Assembly: GCA_040752675.1 (NCBI GenBank)
Contig: JBFMGF010000065.1
Span: 57,286-99,948 of the forward strand
DNA: 42,663 bases
Direction of reading: 5' to 3'
Origin: Acidobacteriota bacterium
Lineage (GTDB): Bacteria > Acidobacteriota > Polarisedimenticolia > JBFMGF01
Shown: positions 1-8,927 of the stretch, in pieces
Numbering within the stretch: position 1 is the first letter of the stretch
Layout: each line of letters starts with the position of its first letter
Position numbers and translations under genes: made by a program
Notes under the pieces: model-generated
Database searches by the model: none
What the model saw: the letters and a program-made list of their open reading frames with translations, nothing else
Told to the model about the DNA's origin: nothing

Positions 1-1695
1 AGCATCGAAGGGACGAATCCTCAGGAGATTACGGAATGGGTCAATGCGGTAGCGGATGAATATGTGAAGAGGAACGTGGATAAAGCGGTGGAAGGGATTC
101 AGAGGATTGTCGAGGAGATGCTCAAGAGCATCAATCCTTTGAAGGAGCAGCTCTCCGAGGCGCAGAAAGACCGCTTCAACATCGCGGAACAGGAGAGAAT
201 CCTGGTCCCCGAGAAACAGAGGGATATCATCAACAACAAGCTGACATCCTACAACGAGGAGCTCTCCAAGACGCAGATCAAGCTCGGAAAATTGAAAGGG
301 ACCATGAACAGCATCTCCGAATTGGAGAAGAGCGGAGGCGATTTCATGACACTGCCGGAGATCGCCGACGATAAGACCGTTCAGGACCTGAACAAGACGC
401 GGATCGCGCTCGAGCAGGAGATCGAGAAATTGAAGATCTCCTTGAAGCCGGGGCATCCCACGCTCCGGCAGAAGGTGAGCGAGCTAGAAAACATCAAGAC
501 GAAGATCTCCAATCAGATCGGCACCCTTATCGCCAAGATCAAGACGGAATATGAACAGGAGCTTGGCAACGATCGCTATCTGAGAGAGCAGATCGGAATG
601 ACCGAAGAAGAGGCCTTCGAGATAGGAAAAGCCACGACCAGGTACGATGTCGCCAAGACGGATGCCGACACTAAGAAGAAGATCTATGATGCCATCATGG
701 AGAGGATGAACCAGATCAGCCTGAGCGCCCAGCTTCTTCCCAACAACGTCAACATTCTGGACCGGGCTATGGTACCACAGAATCCGGTGAAGCCGAGAAA
801 ACTCATCAATCTGGTAGCGGGGATACTTCTCGGTCTCATGCTCGGTATCGGGACGGTCTTCTTCCTCGATTATCTCGACAATACCATCAAATCTACGGAA
901 GACATCGAACAGTATCTGAAGCTGAATCTTCTTTCCATAGTACCGAAATACAGGGATACCGCAAGCCATGCGGTAAAAGAGTCTTTCCAGACCCTGAAGA
1001 CGAGCATCATCTTTTCCAGCAACCAGCGCCAGAAGAAGGTTCTTCTCATCACGAGCGCTGGTCCCAGAGAAGGGAAGAGCTCCACTATCTTGAACCTCGC
1101 GAAGACGATGGCGAGCGGCGGCGATCGGGTGGCCGTCATCGATTGCGATCTGCGAAGACCGACGATGCACAATTTCTTTGGTGTGAGCAGGGAAAACGGC
1201 CTCACTAATTATCTGGCTACGTCTGAAACCGATGACTACCGCCTTTACATGAAGAATTCAGAGACGCCGAATCTGAGCATCATGACATGCGGTCCCATCC
1301 CCCCCAACCCTCCGGAGCTCTTCGGTCAGGAGAGATTCCGGAACCTCCTGAAGGAATTGCGCAGGGATTTCGACTGGGTCCTTCTCGATTCGCCCCCCGT
1401 CGTTTCACTGACAGATTCGATCATCCTTTCCTCTGTGGCGGACATGGTTGCTCTTGTCATCAAGCACAATGAGAACGATAAGGAGTTGATAAGAAGAAGC
1501 CTCCACCAGATCCGGCAGATCCATGGGAATGTAGTCGGTGCCATCCTGAACAGCGTAGATATCGAGAGAGCTTACTATAAAGACTACTACTACGCCGGGT
1601 ACTACTATTACAGCGAGGGGGGCGAGAAGAAGAAAAGGATAAAGAAGGTCTTCAAGGACAAAGAAGAGACGAAGATCCCCGTTGCTAAAAGCTGA
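1..1695 (+). CDS. Wzz/BY-kinase polysaccharide chain-length and export protein, 5'-truncated by window edge
   Basis: The reading frame is open from base 1, so the gene begins left of the window; the GTG at 64 is internal. What remains is a long coiled-coil periplasmic part of a Wzz/GumC-type protein, then a membrane segment (LINLVAGILLGLMLGIGTVF) preceded by the usual proline-rich NPVKPRK. A cytoplasmic bacterial tyrosine kinase (BY-kinase) domain follows, with Walker A in GPREGKSS, Walker A' VAVIDCDLRRP and Walker B FDWVLLDSPPV. The C-terminus carries a tyrosine cluster (YYKDYYYAGYYYYSEGG) and a basic tail. In this family the kinase autophosphorylates the tyrosine tail and the cycle controls polymer length and export in the inner membrane. 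The fused form is typical of Gram-negative bacteria. The rest of the polysaccharide locus should lie to the left. Confidence 0.93.
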   Translation, partial: SIEGTNPQEITEWVNAVADEYVKRNVDKAVEGIQRIVEEMLKSINPLKEQLSEAQKDRFNIAEQERILVPEKQRDIINNKLTSYNEELSKTQIKLGKLKGTMNSISELEKSGGDFMTLPEIADDKTVQDLNKTRIALEQEIEKLKISLKPGHPTLRQKVSELENIKTKISNQIGTLIAKIKTEYEQELGNDRYLREQIGMTEEEAFEIGKATTRYDVAKTDADTKKKIYDAIMERMNQISLSAQLLPNNVNILDRAMVPQNPVKPRKLINLVAGILLGLMLGIGTVFFLDYLDNTIKSTEDIEQYLKLNLLSIVPKYRDTASHAVKESFQTLKTSIIFSSNQRQKKVLLITSAGPREGKSSTILNLAKTMASGGDRVAVIDCDLRRPTMHNFFGVSRENGLTNYLATSETDDYRLYMKNSETPNLSIMTCGPIPPNPPELFGQERFRNLLKELRRDFDWVLLDSPPVVSLTDSIILSSVADMVALVIKHNENDKELIRRSLHQIRQIHGNVVGAILNSVDIERAYYKDYYYAGYYYYSEGGEKKKRIKKVFKDKEETKIPVAKS

Positions 1696-1748
1696 TCATC
1701 CCTTCCGATTGAAAAAAATATCAATCTTCTTGAGGATTGAAATTTGAG

Positions 1749-2189
1749 ATGGGAGAATATTTTATTCCCTACGGCAGAGTGCTGATTGCGGTCTTCCTTG
1801 CTATGATTTTCCATCTGGCGTGCGAAAAAGCCGATCCTGTTTTAAAGGTCCTTCAGGAGAGAAGACAATATGAAGTTAAAGTCCTCTCATGGGCAGTCAT
1901 GGAAGGGAAGACCATCGCGGCGACGATCAATATCACGGGTCCCATGAGAAGTTCCCTGAAGTATATAAGCATAAAGTTCGAACAGTACGATGAGGATAGG
2001 AACATCATCAAGAGCGAATGGATCCCCTTTGAGCTTTTGGAATTGAAAGGGATCGGTTCAAAGGATTTCATGCTGACGATGGAGTGCGGAAGCCCTGCCG
2101 TAACCCTCCTCACGGCAAAGGTCGAATACGATCCATCCCCCGAAGACAGGAAGCATCTCAGAGAACTTCAGGAACTATTCTCCCGCTGA
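1749..2189 (+). CDS. Small predicted lipoprotein, unknown function
   Basis: This protein of about 146 residues begins with a short signal sequence whose hydrophobic stretch (VLIAVFLAMIF) ends in the lipobox HLAC, so it is probably lipidated and held on the periplasmic side. The rest has the look of a small beta-rich domain (alternating strands such as KTIAATINITG and LKYISIKFEQYDED). I recognise no family. A TTG at 1737 would add four residues, but the ATG at 1749 has GAGGA 12 bases upstream and gives a normal signal peptide. It follows the BY-kinase by about 50 bases and runs toward pabB, so it may be the last gene of the polysaccharide transcript. A second lipoprotein of similar build lies at 17614-18222. 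Confidence 0.7.
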   Translation: MGEYFIPYGRVLIAVFLAMIFHLACEKADPVLKVLQERRQYEVKVLSWAVMEGKTIAATINITGPMRSSLKYISIKFEQYDEDRNIIKSEWIPFELLELKGIGSKDFMLTMECGSPAVTLLTAKVEYDPSPEDRKHLRELQELFSR

Positions 2190-2203
2190 TAAATGCAATA
2201 TTT

Positions 2204-3628
2204 CTAATTGTTGAAGCGTAAGGATTCGAATATTGTTTTGCCTTTGTGAAGTGTCTCTTCGTATTCGCTCTCGGGATCAGAATCGAAGACAATACCGCCG
2301 CCGAGGTTGAAGAAGAGGCATCCATTTTTGACCGTGATGGTCCTTATAGCTATGTTCAGATCGAAGTTTCCATCAAAGTCTATGTAGCCCATGCTTCCGC
2401 AGTAGAATCCCCGCCTGTCCCTCTCCAGCTCCTCGATGATCTTCATCGCCTGCAGCTTGGGACATCCCGTAACCGAACCTCCAGGAAAGCAGGATCTGAT
2501 CAGTTCCAGAGAGGGCAATTCGCTCGAAACATCTGCGTTGATGATGGAGAGCATCTGAAAGACGTTGCTGTACTCTTCTATAACCTTATGTTGCGCCACC
2601 TTCACGCTTCCAGATCGGGCAAGCTTGCCGATGTCGTTTCTCATTAGATCGACGATCATGGATAGTTCCGCCTCTTCCTTTGCGCTTGAAAGAAGCATCT
2701 CTCTGAAGTTTCGGTCTTCCCCAGCCGTTCTTCCTCGCAACATCGTCCCCTTGATAGGACGGGATTCCACGAGGTTCCCCTGCCGCATGAGGAACCTTTC
2801 GGGAGAAGAGGAGATCAGCTTGATCCCGCCGAAGTCCATGTAGGCGCTCATCGGAGCGGGGTTTAGAAGATTCAAGCGTTCAAAGATCCGGAAAGCATCT
2901 CCAGTGAAAGGTGCCTTGAACTGCTGAGAGATGTTGACCTGGTAGATATCTCCCTCGCCGATATATTCTTTCACTCTTTTAACAGCCTGGATGTAATCGT
3001 TTCTATTGAAATTGGACTCCCAGGCAGTTAGTGTGCCACTTTTGTTTGAGTCTGATAAATCACTTTCATAAGATGGCACTTCCAGCAGTGTCCCGGAGTC
3101 AACTCCCAGTAGATCAACGTCGAGTTCGACCTTAAGACACTCACCGCTATTCTCGTTGAGGATCATGAACTGAGAAAAGAGAGTAAAGATGATATCCGGA
3201 AGATGATGAAGGTCCGGCAGCCTCTCCGGTATCGACTCGATGAGCCTGTTCAGGTCATAGGAAAACGCTCCGATCCCGCCGCCGCGGATAAGTATCCTCT
3301 TCGAGAATGCTCCAATCGGTCCTTCTTCTGATTTGTCCGGAAATCTATTAATCAGGCACCGGTAGTGGTCAAGAATTGCCTGGAGAGCGTGGAAAGGGTC
3401 CGCGTCCTGCTCAAGGACTCTATTGCCAGCAAGGACCCGAAGCCGGCGCCCTTTCGATTGAAAGATCAAGAATGGATTGCAGCCAAGAATTGAGATTTCG
3501 TGCCCATTTCGCGGTACGCCGGTTTTCAGCAAGGCGCTCCACCGTTTAAAGTCCATCCGCTCTAATGATTTATCGAGACGAGAGCAATGCAGGCTTATCT
3601 TTTTGATTTCGGGCAATGTTTCAATCAT
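2204..3628 (-). CDS. pabB: Aminodeoxychorismate synthase component I (PabB)
   Basis: This 474-residue protein belongs to the chorismate-binding family shared by PabB, TrpE and isochorismate synthases. The C-terminal catalytic half is clear: YQVNISQQF, SSSPERFL, RPIKGTMLRG, EEAELSMIVDLMRNDIGK, GGSVTGCPKLQAMKIIEELE and GGGIVFDSDPESEYEETLHKG. The PIKGT motif, with lysine where anthranilate synthase has alanine, is the PabB signature: in PabB this lysine takes part in the chemistry at C2 of chorismate. It would make 4-amino-4-deoxychorismate for folate using ammonia from the amidotransferase encoded 36 bases upstream. The start ATG at 3628 directly follows the pabA stop region, so the pair is one transcript. 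A PabC lyase is not in the window. Confidence 0.92.
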   Translation of the reverse strand: MIETLPEIKKISLHCSRLDKSLERMDFKRWSALLKTGVPRNGHEISILGCNPFLIFQSKGRRLRVLAGNRVLEQDADPFHALQAILDHYRCLINRFPDKSEEGPIGAFSKRILIRGGGIGAFSYDLNRLIESIPERLPDLHHLPDIIFTLFSQFMILNENSGECLKVELDVDLLGVDSGTLLEVPSYESDLSDSNKSGTLTAWESNFNRNDYIQAVKRVKEYIGEGDIYQVNISQQFKAPFTGDAFRIFERLNLLNPAPMSAYMDFGGIKLISSSPERFLMRQGNLVESRPIKGTMLRGRTAGEDRNFREMLLSSAKEEAELSMIVDLMRNDIGKLARSGSVKVAQHKVIEEYSNVFQMLSIINADVSSELPSLELIRSCFPGGSVTGCPKLQAMKIIEELERDRRGFYCGSMGYIDFDGNFDLNIAIRTITVKNGCLFFNLGGGIVFDSDPESEYEETLHKGKTIFESLRFNN

Positions 3629-3664
3629 TGATGCTTTTCACCGGACATGATCGAGAATGGAATT

Positions 3665-4276
3665 TTACTCGGCTCCCGCATTCATAAAATTTGCAAGGAG
3701 GATTTCTCCATGCTCAGTCATAAAAGATTCAGGGTGGAACTGAACGCCGAAAATGGGATAAATCCGGTGCTGAAAAGCCATCGGCTTTCCATCATCGGTT
3801 ATGGCCGTTACTTTTAGAGGATCGGGTATCATGTCGAGGAGTAGCGAGTGGTACCGTGCCGCCTGAAATGGGTTCTTGATCCCATGGAATAGTCCTCGTC
3901 CTGAATGGATGATCATGGATACCTTTCCGTGCAGGGGGACATCATCCTTCTTGATGCTCCCCCCGAAAAACTTATTGATGGCCTGCATGCCGAGGCAGAT
4001 CCCAAGGATTCTTGCAGAGCCGTGGAACCTTTCCAGAACTTCGAACAGGAAGGGATGGTCTTCTGGCCTCATTGGTCCAGGGGAAAGGATGATCCTCATC
4101 TCAGAATCGTGTGCATGGAGAGCGAGATGATCGCTTGAATAAAAGAATGATTCCATTTCCTGCAAGGATGTCTCGTGAGGTCTTCTCACCAGGAAATTGC
4201 ATCCTATCTTTCCCAGCAACTGAGCCACGTTATAAGTGAAGGAATCATAGTTGTCGAGAAGGAATACTTTCTTCAT
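3665..4276 (-). CDS. pabA: Glutamine amidotransferase, aminodeoxychorismate synthase component II (PabA)
   Basis: This is a class I glutamine amidotransferase of 203 residues. The N-terminus LLDNYDSFTYNVAQLLG, the nucleophile elbow GICLGMQ with its cysteine, the RYHSL segment and the C-terminal GVQFHPESFMTEHG (catalytic His and Glu) are all present. PabA and TrpG cannot be told apart by sequence alone; the partner downstream carries the PabB signature, so PabA is the better name. It may also serve a TrpE elsewhere. The oxyanion-strand motif reads SPGPMRPED in place of the more common SPGP(G/C)xP, a mild variation. It is the first gene of the pabA-pabB unit and has an extended -10 element about 22 bases upstream of its ATG. 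Confidence 0.92.
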   Translation of the reverse strand: MKKVFLLDNYDSFTYNVAQLLGKIGCNFLVRRPHETSLQEMESFFYSSDHLALHAHDSEMRIILSPGPMRPEDHPFLFEVLERFHGSARILGICLGMQAINKFFGGSIKKDDVPLHGKVSMIIHSGRGLFHGIKNPFQAARYHSLLLDMIPDPLKVTAITDDGKPMAFQHRIYPIFGVQFHPESFMTEHGEILLANFMNAGAE

Positions 4277-4297
4277 AATTTGCTAAAACTCGGTCAA

Positions 4298-4306
4298 ATT
4301 ATACCA
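4298..4306 (-). promoter_or_regulatory. Extended -10 promoter of pabA-pabB
   Basis: On the minus strand this reads TGGTATAAT, a TGn extension followed by a perfect TATAAT. The predicted transcription start near 4291 leaves a leader of about 15 bases before the pabA ATG at 4276. No good -35 hexamer is visible, which is usual for extended -10 promoters. Confidence 0.55.
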
Positions 4307-4380
4307 GATCAGGTAACGCTCCAGTTTGCGTGCTGTAGAAATCTAAAACTGAGACTATGTCAGATTGAGAGCGATTGGCA

Positions 4381-4410
4381 TTGACTGAATACAGGATGAT
4401 GAGTTATAAA
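4381..4410 (+). promoter_or_regulatory. Sigma70-type promoter of the uxs-lpxB unit
   Basis: TTGACT (4381-4386) and TATAAA (4405-4410) are separated by 18 bases. Transcription would begin near 4417, upstream of the Shine-Dalgarno GGGAGGAAG that precedes the ATG at 4439. It diverges from the pabA promoter. Confidence 0.6.
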
Positions 4411-4438
4411 GGGCACTCGTAATAACGGGAGGAAGAAG

Positions 4439-5377
4439 ATGGAGAAAACCGTTATGATTACGGGCGGAGCCGGGTTCATCGGATCGCATCTGTGCGACCG
4501 CTTTCTCGAGAGGGATTTCCATGTTATCTGCATGGATAATCTCTCGACGGGCAGCATAGAGAACATATCGCACATCCGCAACGAAAAATTCCAGTTCATC
4601 AAGCAGGATGTTACCGAATATATCTACATCGCCCAGCAGGTTGATTACATCCTCCACTTCGCCTCTCCGGCCAGTCCAAAGGACTACGCGGAACTCCCCA
4701 TTCAGACCCTCAAGGTGGGCTCTCTCGGGACGCACAAGACGCTCGGACTGGCGAAGGCCAAGAATTCAGTCTTCCTGCTTGCTTCCACTTCGGAGGTCTA
4801 TGGAGATCCGCTGGTTCATCCACAGCCTGAATCATACTGGGGAAACGTCAATCCCGTGGGACCGAGAGGGGTTTACGATGAAGCCAAGAGATTTGCTGAG
4901 GCGATGACGATGGCCTATTTCAGGTACCATGGCGTCAACACGAAGATAGCAAGGATCTTCAACACGTTCGGCCCGAGGATGCGACTCGATGACGGCAGAG
5001 CAATACCTACCTTCCTCTGCCAGGCCCTTAACAACGAAGACATAACCGTGTACGGGGACGGGATGCAGACCAGGTCATTCTGCTACATCGACGACATGGT
5101 GGAAGGTTTATACAGGCTACTTCTCCTCGATTACCATGAGCCTCTAAACATTGGAAACCCAGGCGAGATGACGGTAAAGGAGATGGCCGAAAAGATAATC
5201 AGGATAACCGGCAGCAAGAGCCGGATTGTCTTTAAGCCTCTCCCCATCGATGACCCGAAGGTCAGGCAGCCGGATATCTCCTTGGCAAGAAAGGTGATGA
5301 ACTGGGAACCGAAAGTCAGCATCGAGGCGGGTTTGCGACGAACCATCGATGATTTTAAGAAGAGGCTTGCTCTCTGA
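4439..5377 (+). CDS. UDP-glucuronate decarboxylase (UDP-xylose synthase) family SDR epimerase
   Basis: This 312-residue extended short-chain dehydrogenase/reductase has the NAD-binding [11 protein letters not shown] at the N-terminus, the catalytic Ser/Thr region [11 protein letters not shown] and the YxxxK pair in VYDEAKR. The segments [21 protein letters not shown] and [15 protein letters not shown], together with the acceptor-site [10 protein letters not shown], are characteristic of UDP-glucuronate decarboxylases, which convert UDP-glucuronate to UDP-xylose through a 4-keto intermediate. It begins at an ATG preceded by GGGAGGAAG. The product would feed surface polysaccharide or LPS, in keeping with the BY-kinase to the left and the lipid A gene to the right. 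A related dTDP-glucose dehydratase activity is less likely given the PKDY motif. Confidence 0.88.
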   Translation: MEKTVMITGGAGFIGSHLCDRFLERDFHVICMDNLSTGSIENISHIRNEKFQFIKQDVTEYIYIAQQVDYILHFASPASPKDYAELPIQTLKVGSLGTHKTLGLAKAKNSVFLLASTSEVYGDPLVHPQPESYWGNVNPVGPRGVYDEAKRFAEAMTMAYFRYHGVNTKIARIFNTFGPRMRLDDGRAIPTFLCQALNNEDITVYGDGMQTRSFCYIDDMVEGLYRLLLLDYHEPLNIGNPGEMTVKEMAEKIIRITGSKSRIVFKPLPIDDPKVRQPDISLARKVMNWEPKVSIEAGLRRTIDDFKKRLAL

Positions 5378-5378
5378 C

Positions 5379-6044
5379 ATGGGAAGGATTCTGGAATCTC
5401 TAAAATTCTCGATCATTGCCCTCGTCGCGAACCTATTGATCCGGATCAGCCGGTACACAATGCGGATCACCTACATTAATGATGAGGTGATCAGGTTGCT
5501 CAGCAGGGAAGGGAAAAACTATATCATGGCTTTCTGGCATGGGCGACTATTCATGATGCCTTACAGCTATCCCGGGAAGAGGATAACGATTCTGATCAGC
5601 AGACACCGGGATGGAGAGTACATAGCAAGGACGATGAGGCTGTTCGGTTTCGACTCCACGAGAGGGTCGACTACGGAAGGAGGTCCGCAGGCCCTCAAGG
5701 AGGTCCTGAGAAGGGGAAAGCAGGGTTACGATATAGCCTTCACTCCGGATGGTCCGAGAGGTCCTGGACAGAAGGCTCAGCCTGGAGTGATACAGGCGGC
5801 AAAGCTTTCGGGCTTTCCCATCATCCCCGTTTCCTTTTCAGCTTCGAGAAAGAAAGTCTTCCAGACATGGGATAAATTCCTTCTACCCCTTCCCTTCTCG
5901 AAAGGGGTATTCCTGTATGGTGATCCTATCCATGTAAGCAGAGATGCCGATGACAGGATGATGGAAGAAAAGAGAATCGAGCTTGAGACATCGCTCAAGA
6001 GGATCACCGAAGAGGTGGATGGTTATTTCAAATCTGTAAAATGA
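5379..6044 (+). CDS. DUF374 lysophospholipid acyltransferase family protein
   Basis: This protein of about 221 residues carries the two signatures of the DUF374 branch of the LPLAT acyltransferases: the FWHGRLFMMPY block, with the His expected at the active site, and TPDGPRGPGQKAQPGV. An N-terminal hydrophobic stretch (FSIIALVANLLIRI) suggests association with the inner membrane. Family members are thought to acylate lipid A precursors or phospholipids, and the gene sits directly before lpxB, which supports a lipid A role. I chose the ATG at 5379, one base after the upstream stop codon; an ATG at 5349 would add ten residues and overlap the upstream gene by 29 bases. The exact acyl acceptor cannot be told from sequence. 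Confidence 0.85.
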   Translation: MGRILESLKFSIIALVANLLIRISRYTMRITYINDEVIRLLSREGKNYIMAFWHGRLFMMPYSYPGKRITILISRHRDGEYIARTMRLFGFDSTRGSTTEGGPQALKEVLRRGKQGYDIAFTPDGPRGPGQKAQPGVIQAAKLSGFPIIPVSFSASRKKVFQTWDKFLLPLPFSKGVFLYGDPIHVSRDADDRMMEEKRIELETSLKRITEEVDGYFKSVK

Positions 6045-6079
6045 AGTCATATTTTTAAGCTCGGATTCCAGCAGGACGA

Positions 6080-7222
6080 ATGATGGCAAAGAAAATCACG
6101 ATTGTTTCAGGTGAGGAATCGGGCGAAAAATACGGAGCAATGCTGGTCAGGGCTTTAAAGGAGAGCCTGCCCGATGCGCAATTCCATGGCATGGGGGGCG
6201 AGCAGATGCGCGTGGAGGGTGTACATATTATCAACGACATCGAGAAGCTCAGCGTAGTGGGATTTTTCGAGGTCCTTTCCAGCTTCCGCATCATATGGAA
6301 GGTGTTCAGAAAACTGAAGAACCATTTCGTTCAGAATAAACCGGACCTGCTCATCCTGATCGATTTCCCGGACTTCAACATCAGGCTTGCGAAATACGCT
6401 CACAGGCTGGGGATCAAGATAGTGTACTTCATCAGTCCGCAGATCTGGGCCTGGCGCAAAGGACGGGTGAGGAGCATGTCACGACTCGTCGACCGGATGA
6501 TCGTGATCTTCCCATTCGAGGTGCCTGTCTATGAAAAAGCCGGGGTGCGTGCAAACTTTGTGGGGCACCCCCTCATCGATATCGCGCAGGCGACGGTTGA
6601 AAGGGAAGAGATGAGGAAGAGAATCGGGGTTTCTGAAGACAGCATTCTTGTGGGTCTTCTTCCCGGGAGCAGGAATGGTGAGGTGAAGAGGATCCTTCCT
6701 CCCATGCTGGGCGCCGCAAGGCTTCTGCATCGAAGTTATGAGAAACTGTGTTTTATGATCCCCGTGGCGAAGAATGTGGATCGGAAGATGCTTGGAGAAC
6801 TGGTCGCACCCTACAATGAATTGCCTCTTACGATCACACATGAGCATTATTATGATTTTTTAAATGTGCTCGATCTCGCCGTTGTTGCTTCAGGAACTGC
6901 GACGGTCGAGCTGGCGCTTATGAAGAAGCCTATGATTGTAATCTACAGGTTAAACCCCGTGAGCTATCTACTGGCAAGGCTCTTCGTGAAGATAGAAAAT
7001 TTCGCCATGGCAAACCTTATTGCCGGAAAGATGATAGTTCCAGAACTTCTTCAGGGCAGATGCAAGGCGGATGAAATCTATAAAGAGGTAAAACTCTATC
7101 TGGATGACGTGAAAAAAACTCAACATGTAAAGGAAGAACTTGAAAATATCAGAGGGAAACTTGGCGAGAAGGGAGTGTTCAAGAGGGCAGCCAGGGTTGT
7201 TCTGGATCTCCTTGAACAATGA
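6080..7222 (+). CDS. lpxB: Lipid-A-disaccharide synthase (LpxB)
   Basis: This 380-residue protein matches the normal length and motif order of LpxB, the GT19 glycosyltransferase that joins UDP-2,3-diacylglucosamine to lipid X at the inner face of the cytoplasmic membrane. Visible landmarks are the N-terminal SGEESGEKYGA (usually SGExSGD, so Glu stands in for Asp), FHGMGGEQM, LIDFPDFNIRLAK, YFISPQIWAWRKGR, FVGHPLID, LLPGSRNGEVKRILP, and VASGTATVELALMKKPMIVIY. Two ATG codons are adjacent at 6080 and 6083. It is the last gene of the run that begins with the UDP-glucuronate decarboxylase. Its presence is the strongest evidence in the window for a lipid A-containing outer membrane. Confidence 0.95.
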   Translation: MMAKKITIVSGEESGEKYGAMLVRALKESLPDAQFHGMGGEQMRVEGVHIINDIEKLSVVGFFEVLSSFRIIWKVFRKLKNHFVQNKPDLLILIDFPDFNIRLAKYAHRLGIKIVYFISPQIWAWRKGRVRSMSRLVDRMIVIFPFEVPVYEKAGVRANFVGHPLIDIAQATVEREEMRKRIGVSEDSILVGLLPGSRNGEVKRILPPMLGAARLLHRSYEKLCFMIPVAKNVDRKMLGELVAPYNELPLTITHEHYYDFLNVLDLAVVASGTATVELALMKKPMIVIYRLNPVSYLLARLFVKIENFAMANLIAGKMIVPELLQGRCKADEIYKEVKLYLDDVKKTQHVKEELENIRGKLGEKGVFKRAARVVLDLLEQ

Positions 7223-7283
7223 TGAAGACTCTAAACCAGCAACCATGACTTGTCATGTAACTAACTGATATGAAATAAGTTAA

Positions 7284-7311
7284 TTGACTTTTTTACCGGA
7301 ATTGCTATAAT
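7284..7311 (+). promoter_or_regulatory. Sigma70-type promoter of the yicC-gmk-rpoZ-coaBC unit
   Basis: TTGACT (7284-7289) is followed 16 bases later by a perfect TATAAT (7306-7311). Transcription would start near 7318, and AAGGGG lies just upstream of the yicC ATG at 7363. A 14-base palindrome CATGACTTGTCATG (7244-7257) sits further upstream and could be an operator, though nothing else supports that. Confidence 0.7.
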
Positions 7312-7362
7312 AAATCACACAATTCGACCGCAGTCATAGAGCCTCACTTATAAGGGGAAACG

Positions 7363-8244
7363 ATGATCAGAAGCATGACAGGTTACGGAATCGGCACAGT
7401 GGAAACTGAAAAGTTCAAAGTGTCCATTGAGATCCGTAGCGTCAATCACCGCTTCTTCGACTTAAGAGTCAAATTGCCCCAGCAGTTGACCCCGCTGGAG
7501 CCGCAAATCAAGAAGACGGTTCAGTCGAAAGTTTCAAGAGGGAAGATAGATGTTTCCATAACCATCAACGGCATTAACGAGATGGAGTACGAGATAAAGA
7601 TGAACCGTCCGTTCATCGCAGGATACATTGAAGCCTTCCATCAGATCAAGAACGAGTTCGGCCTTCAAGGGGATCTGACGGCTCAGGGTCTTCTCCAGCT
7701 CCCGGGAGCGATGGATTTTAAGGTGAAAGAAAAAATCTATCAGAACGAAGAGATAGATGCGATTACGGAGGCTCTCCAGAAGGCCCTTGCATCTCTCGAA
7801 GAGATGAGAATTAAGGAAGGAGCCCTCATCGGTGAAGACATCCTGTCACGGCTAGGAACGATGGAAGAGAAGAGAAAAGGGATAGCGCAGATCTGCGGAT
7901 CCCTTCCGGATGTTCATAAGAAGAACCTCATGGCGCGGATAAGGGAACTGGAACCGGATATCAAACTCGATCCATCGAGGCTTGAACAGGAAGTTGCCTT
8001 CATGGTTGATAAATGCGACATCAGCGAGGAGGTTTCCCGACTGAAGGGTCACTTCGAACATCTGGAGACTCTCCTTCAGAATGTGGACGAGGTAGGGAAG
8101 AAGCTTGACTTTCTCATGCAGGAGATCAACAGGGAAGCAAATACCATCAACTCCAAGGTGGGCAACCTCGATATCAACAGAGCCGTAATCGACATCAAGC
8201 TGGAAGCAGAGAAGATCAGGGAACAGGCTCAGAACATTGAGTGA
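7363..8244 (+). CDS. yicC: YicC family protein (endoribonuclease-like)
   Basis: This 293-residue protein opens with MIRSMTGYG and SVNHRFFDLRVKLP, the hallmarks of the YicC N-terminal domain. It closes with the DUF1732 region (VGKKLDFLMQEINREANTINSK and KLEAEKIREQAQNIE). The length is normal. The Escherichia coli member has been linked to endoribonuclease activity and small-RNA turnover; a role in this organism is inferred from that. It is followed after six bases by gmk, an order seen in very many bacteria. A strong promoter and the ribosome binding site AAGGGG lie upstream. Confidence 0.92.
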   Translation: MIRSMTGYGIGTVETEKFKVSIEIRSVNHRFFDLRVKLPQQLTPLEPQIKKTVQSKVSRGKIDVSITINGINEMEYEIKMNRPFIAGYIEAFHQIKNEFGLQGDLTAQGLLQLPGAMDFKVKEKIYQNEEIDAITEALQKALASLEEMRIKEGALIGEDILSRLGTMEEKRKGIAQICGSLPDVHKKNLMARIRELEPDIKLDPSRLEQEVAFMVDKCDISEEVSRLKGHFEHLETLLQNVDEVGKKLDFLMQEINREANTINSKVGNLDINRAVIDIKLEAEKIREQAQNIE

Positions 8245-8250
8245 TTCTTG

Positions 8251-8862
8251 ATGAGGAAAGGGATACTCTTCGTCATCACGGCGCCGTCTGGAGCTGGAAA
8301 AACTACCATCATCAGGAAAGTCATGAAGTCCATCGATTCCCTTGGCTTCTCCGTGTCTTACACGACGCGGGAGAAGAGAAGAGGGGAGGTCGGGGGAAAG
8401 GATTACAGATTCGTGAATCTGAAAACGTTCCGCAGGGTGCGAGATGCGGGGGGATTTCTTGAATGGGCAACTATCTTTGGCGACTATTACGGGACTCCCG
8501 TCAGAGAGGTTTCAGATGCGCTGAAAAAAGGAATGGATATCATCCTCGACATAGATGTCCAGGGTGCAGCCCAGGTCAGGAGGAAGAGGAAGAATGCAGT
8601 CTTCGTCTTCATCATGCCTCCCGATTATAAGACGCTGAAGTCGAGGCTGGAAAAGAGAAAGAGTGAATCAAGGGAGAAGATCAAAACGCGAATGGAAGCA
8701 GCCAGGAAAGACGTGAAGGAGTTCAGTAAGTTCGACTATATCATCGTCAACGATGATCTCAAAGATGCAGTACGCACCCTGAAGGGGATCATCCTTGCGG
8801 AAAGAGCCAGGATGAAGATGTGCCGCCAGGCAGCCCGGAAGATTGCTGCCACTTTTCCATAG
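8251..8862 (+). CDS. gmk: Guanylate kinase (Gmk)
   Basis: This protein of about 203 residues is a complete guanylate kinase, which phosphorylates GMP to GDP in the cytoplasm. It shows the P-loop TAPSGAGKTT, the GMP-binding block VSYTTREKRRGEVGGKDYRFV, the FLEWATIFGDYYGTP segment and the Walker B-like IILDIDVQGAAQVR. The lid and C-terminal helices follow. A TTG three bases upstream (8248) is in frame, but the ATG at 8251 gives the usual MxKGxLFVITAPSG N-terminus. It sits between yicC and rpoZ, the common arrangement, and the start lies a few bases from the yicC stop, so translation is probably coupled. Confidence 0.95.
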   Translation: MRKGILFVITAPSGAGKTTIIRKVMKSIDSLGFSVSYTTREKRRGEVGGKDYRFVNLKTFRRVRDAGGFLEWATIFGDYYGTPVREVSDALKKGMDIILDIDVQGAAQVRRKRKNAVFVFIMPPDYKTLKSRLEKRKSESREKIKTRMEAARKDVKEFSKFDYIIVNDDLKDAVRTLKGIILAERARMKMCRQAARKIAATFP

Positions 8863-8927
8863 CCGATCCTGTTCGAAATTTTTTTAATTCAGTGCTATTC
8901 TGTCAGGCAATGAATGGAGGTTTATAA

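Noticed and set aside
2204-4276. Anthranilate synthase (trpEG)
   Set aside because: The large subunit carries PIKGT with lysine, the PabB signature, and no other trp genes are nearby.
7244-7257. Palindrome CATGACTTGTCATG upstream of the yicC promoter as an operator or terminator
   Set aside because: No U-tract follows and its distance from the promoter is large; a single short palindrome may be chance.
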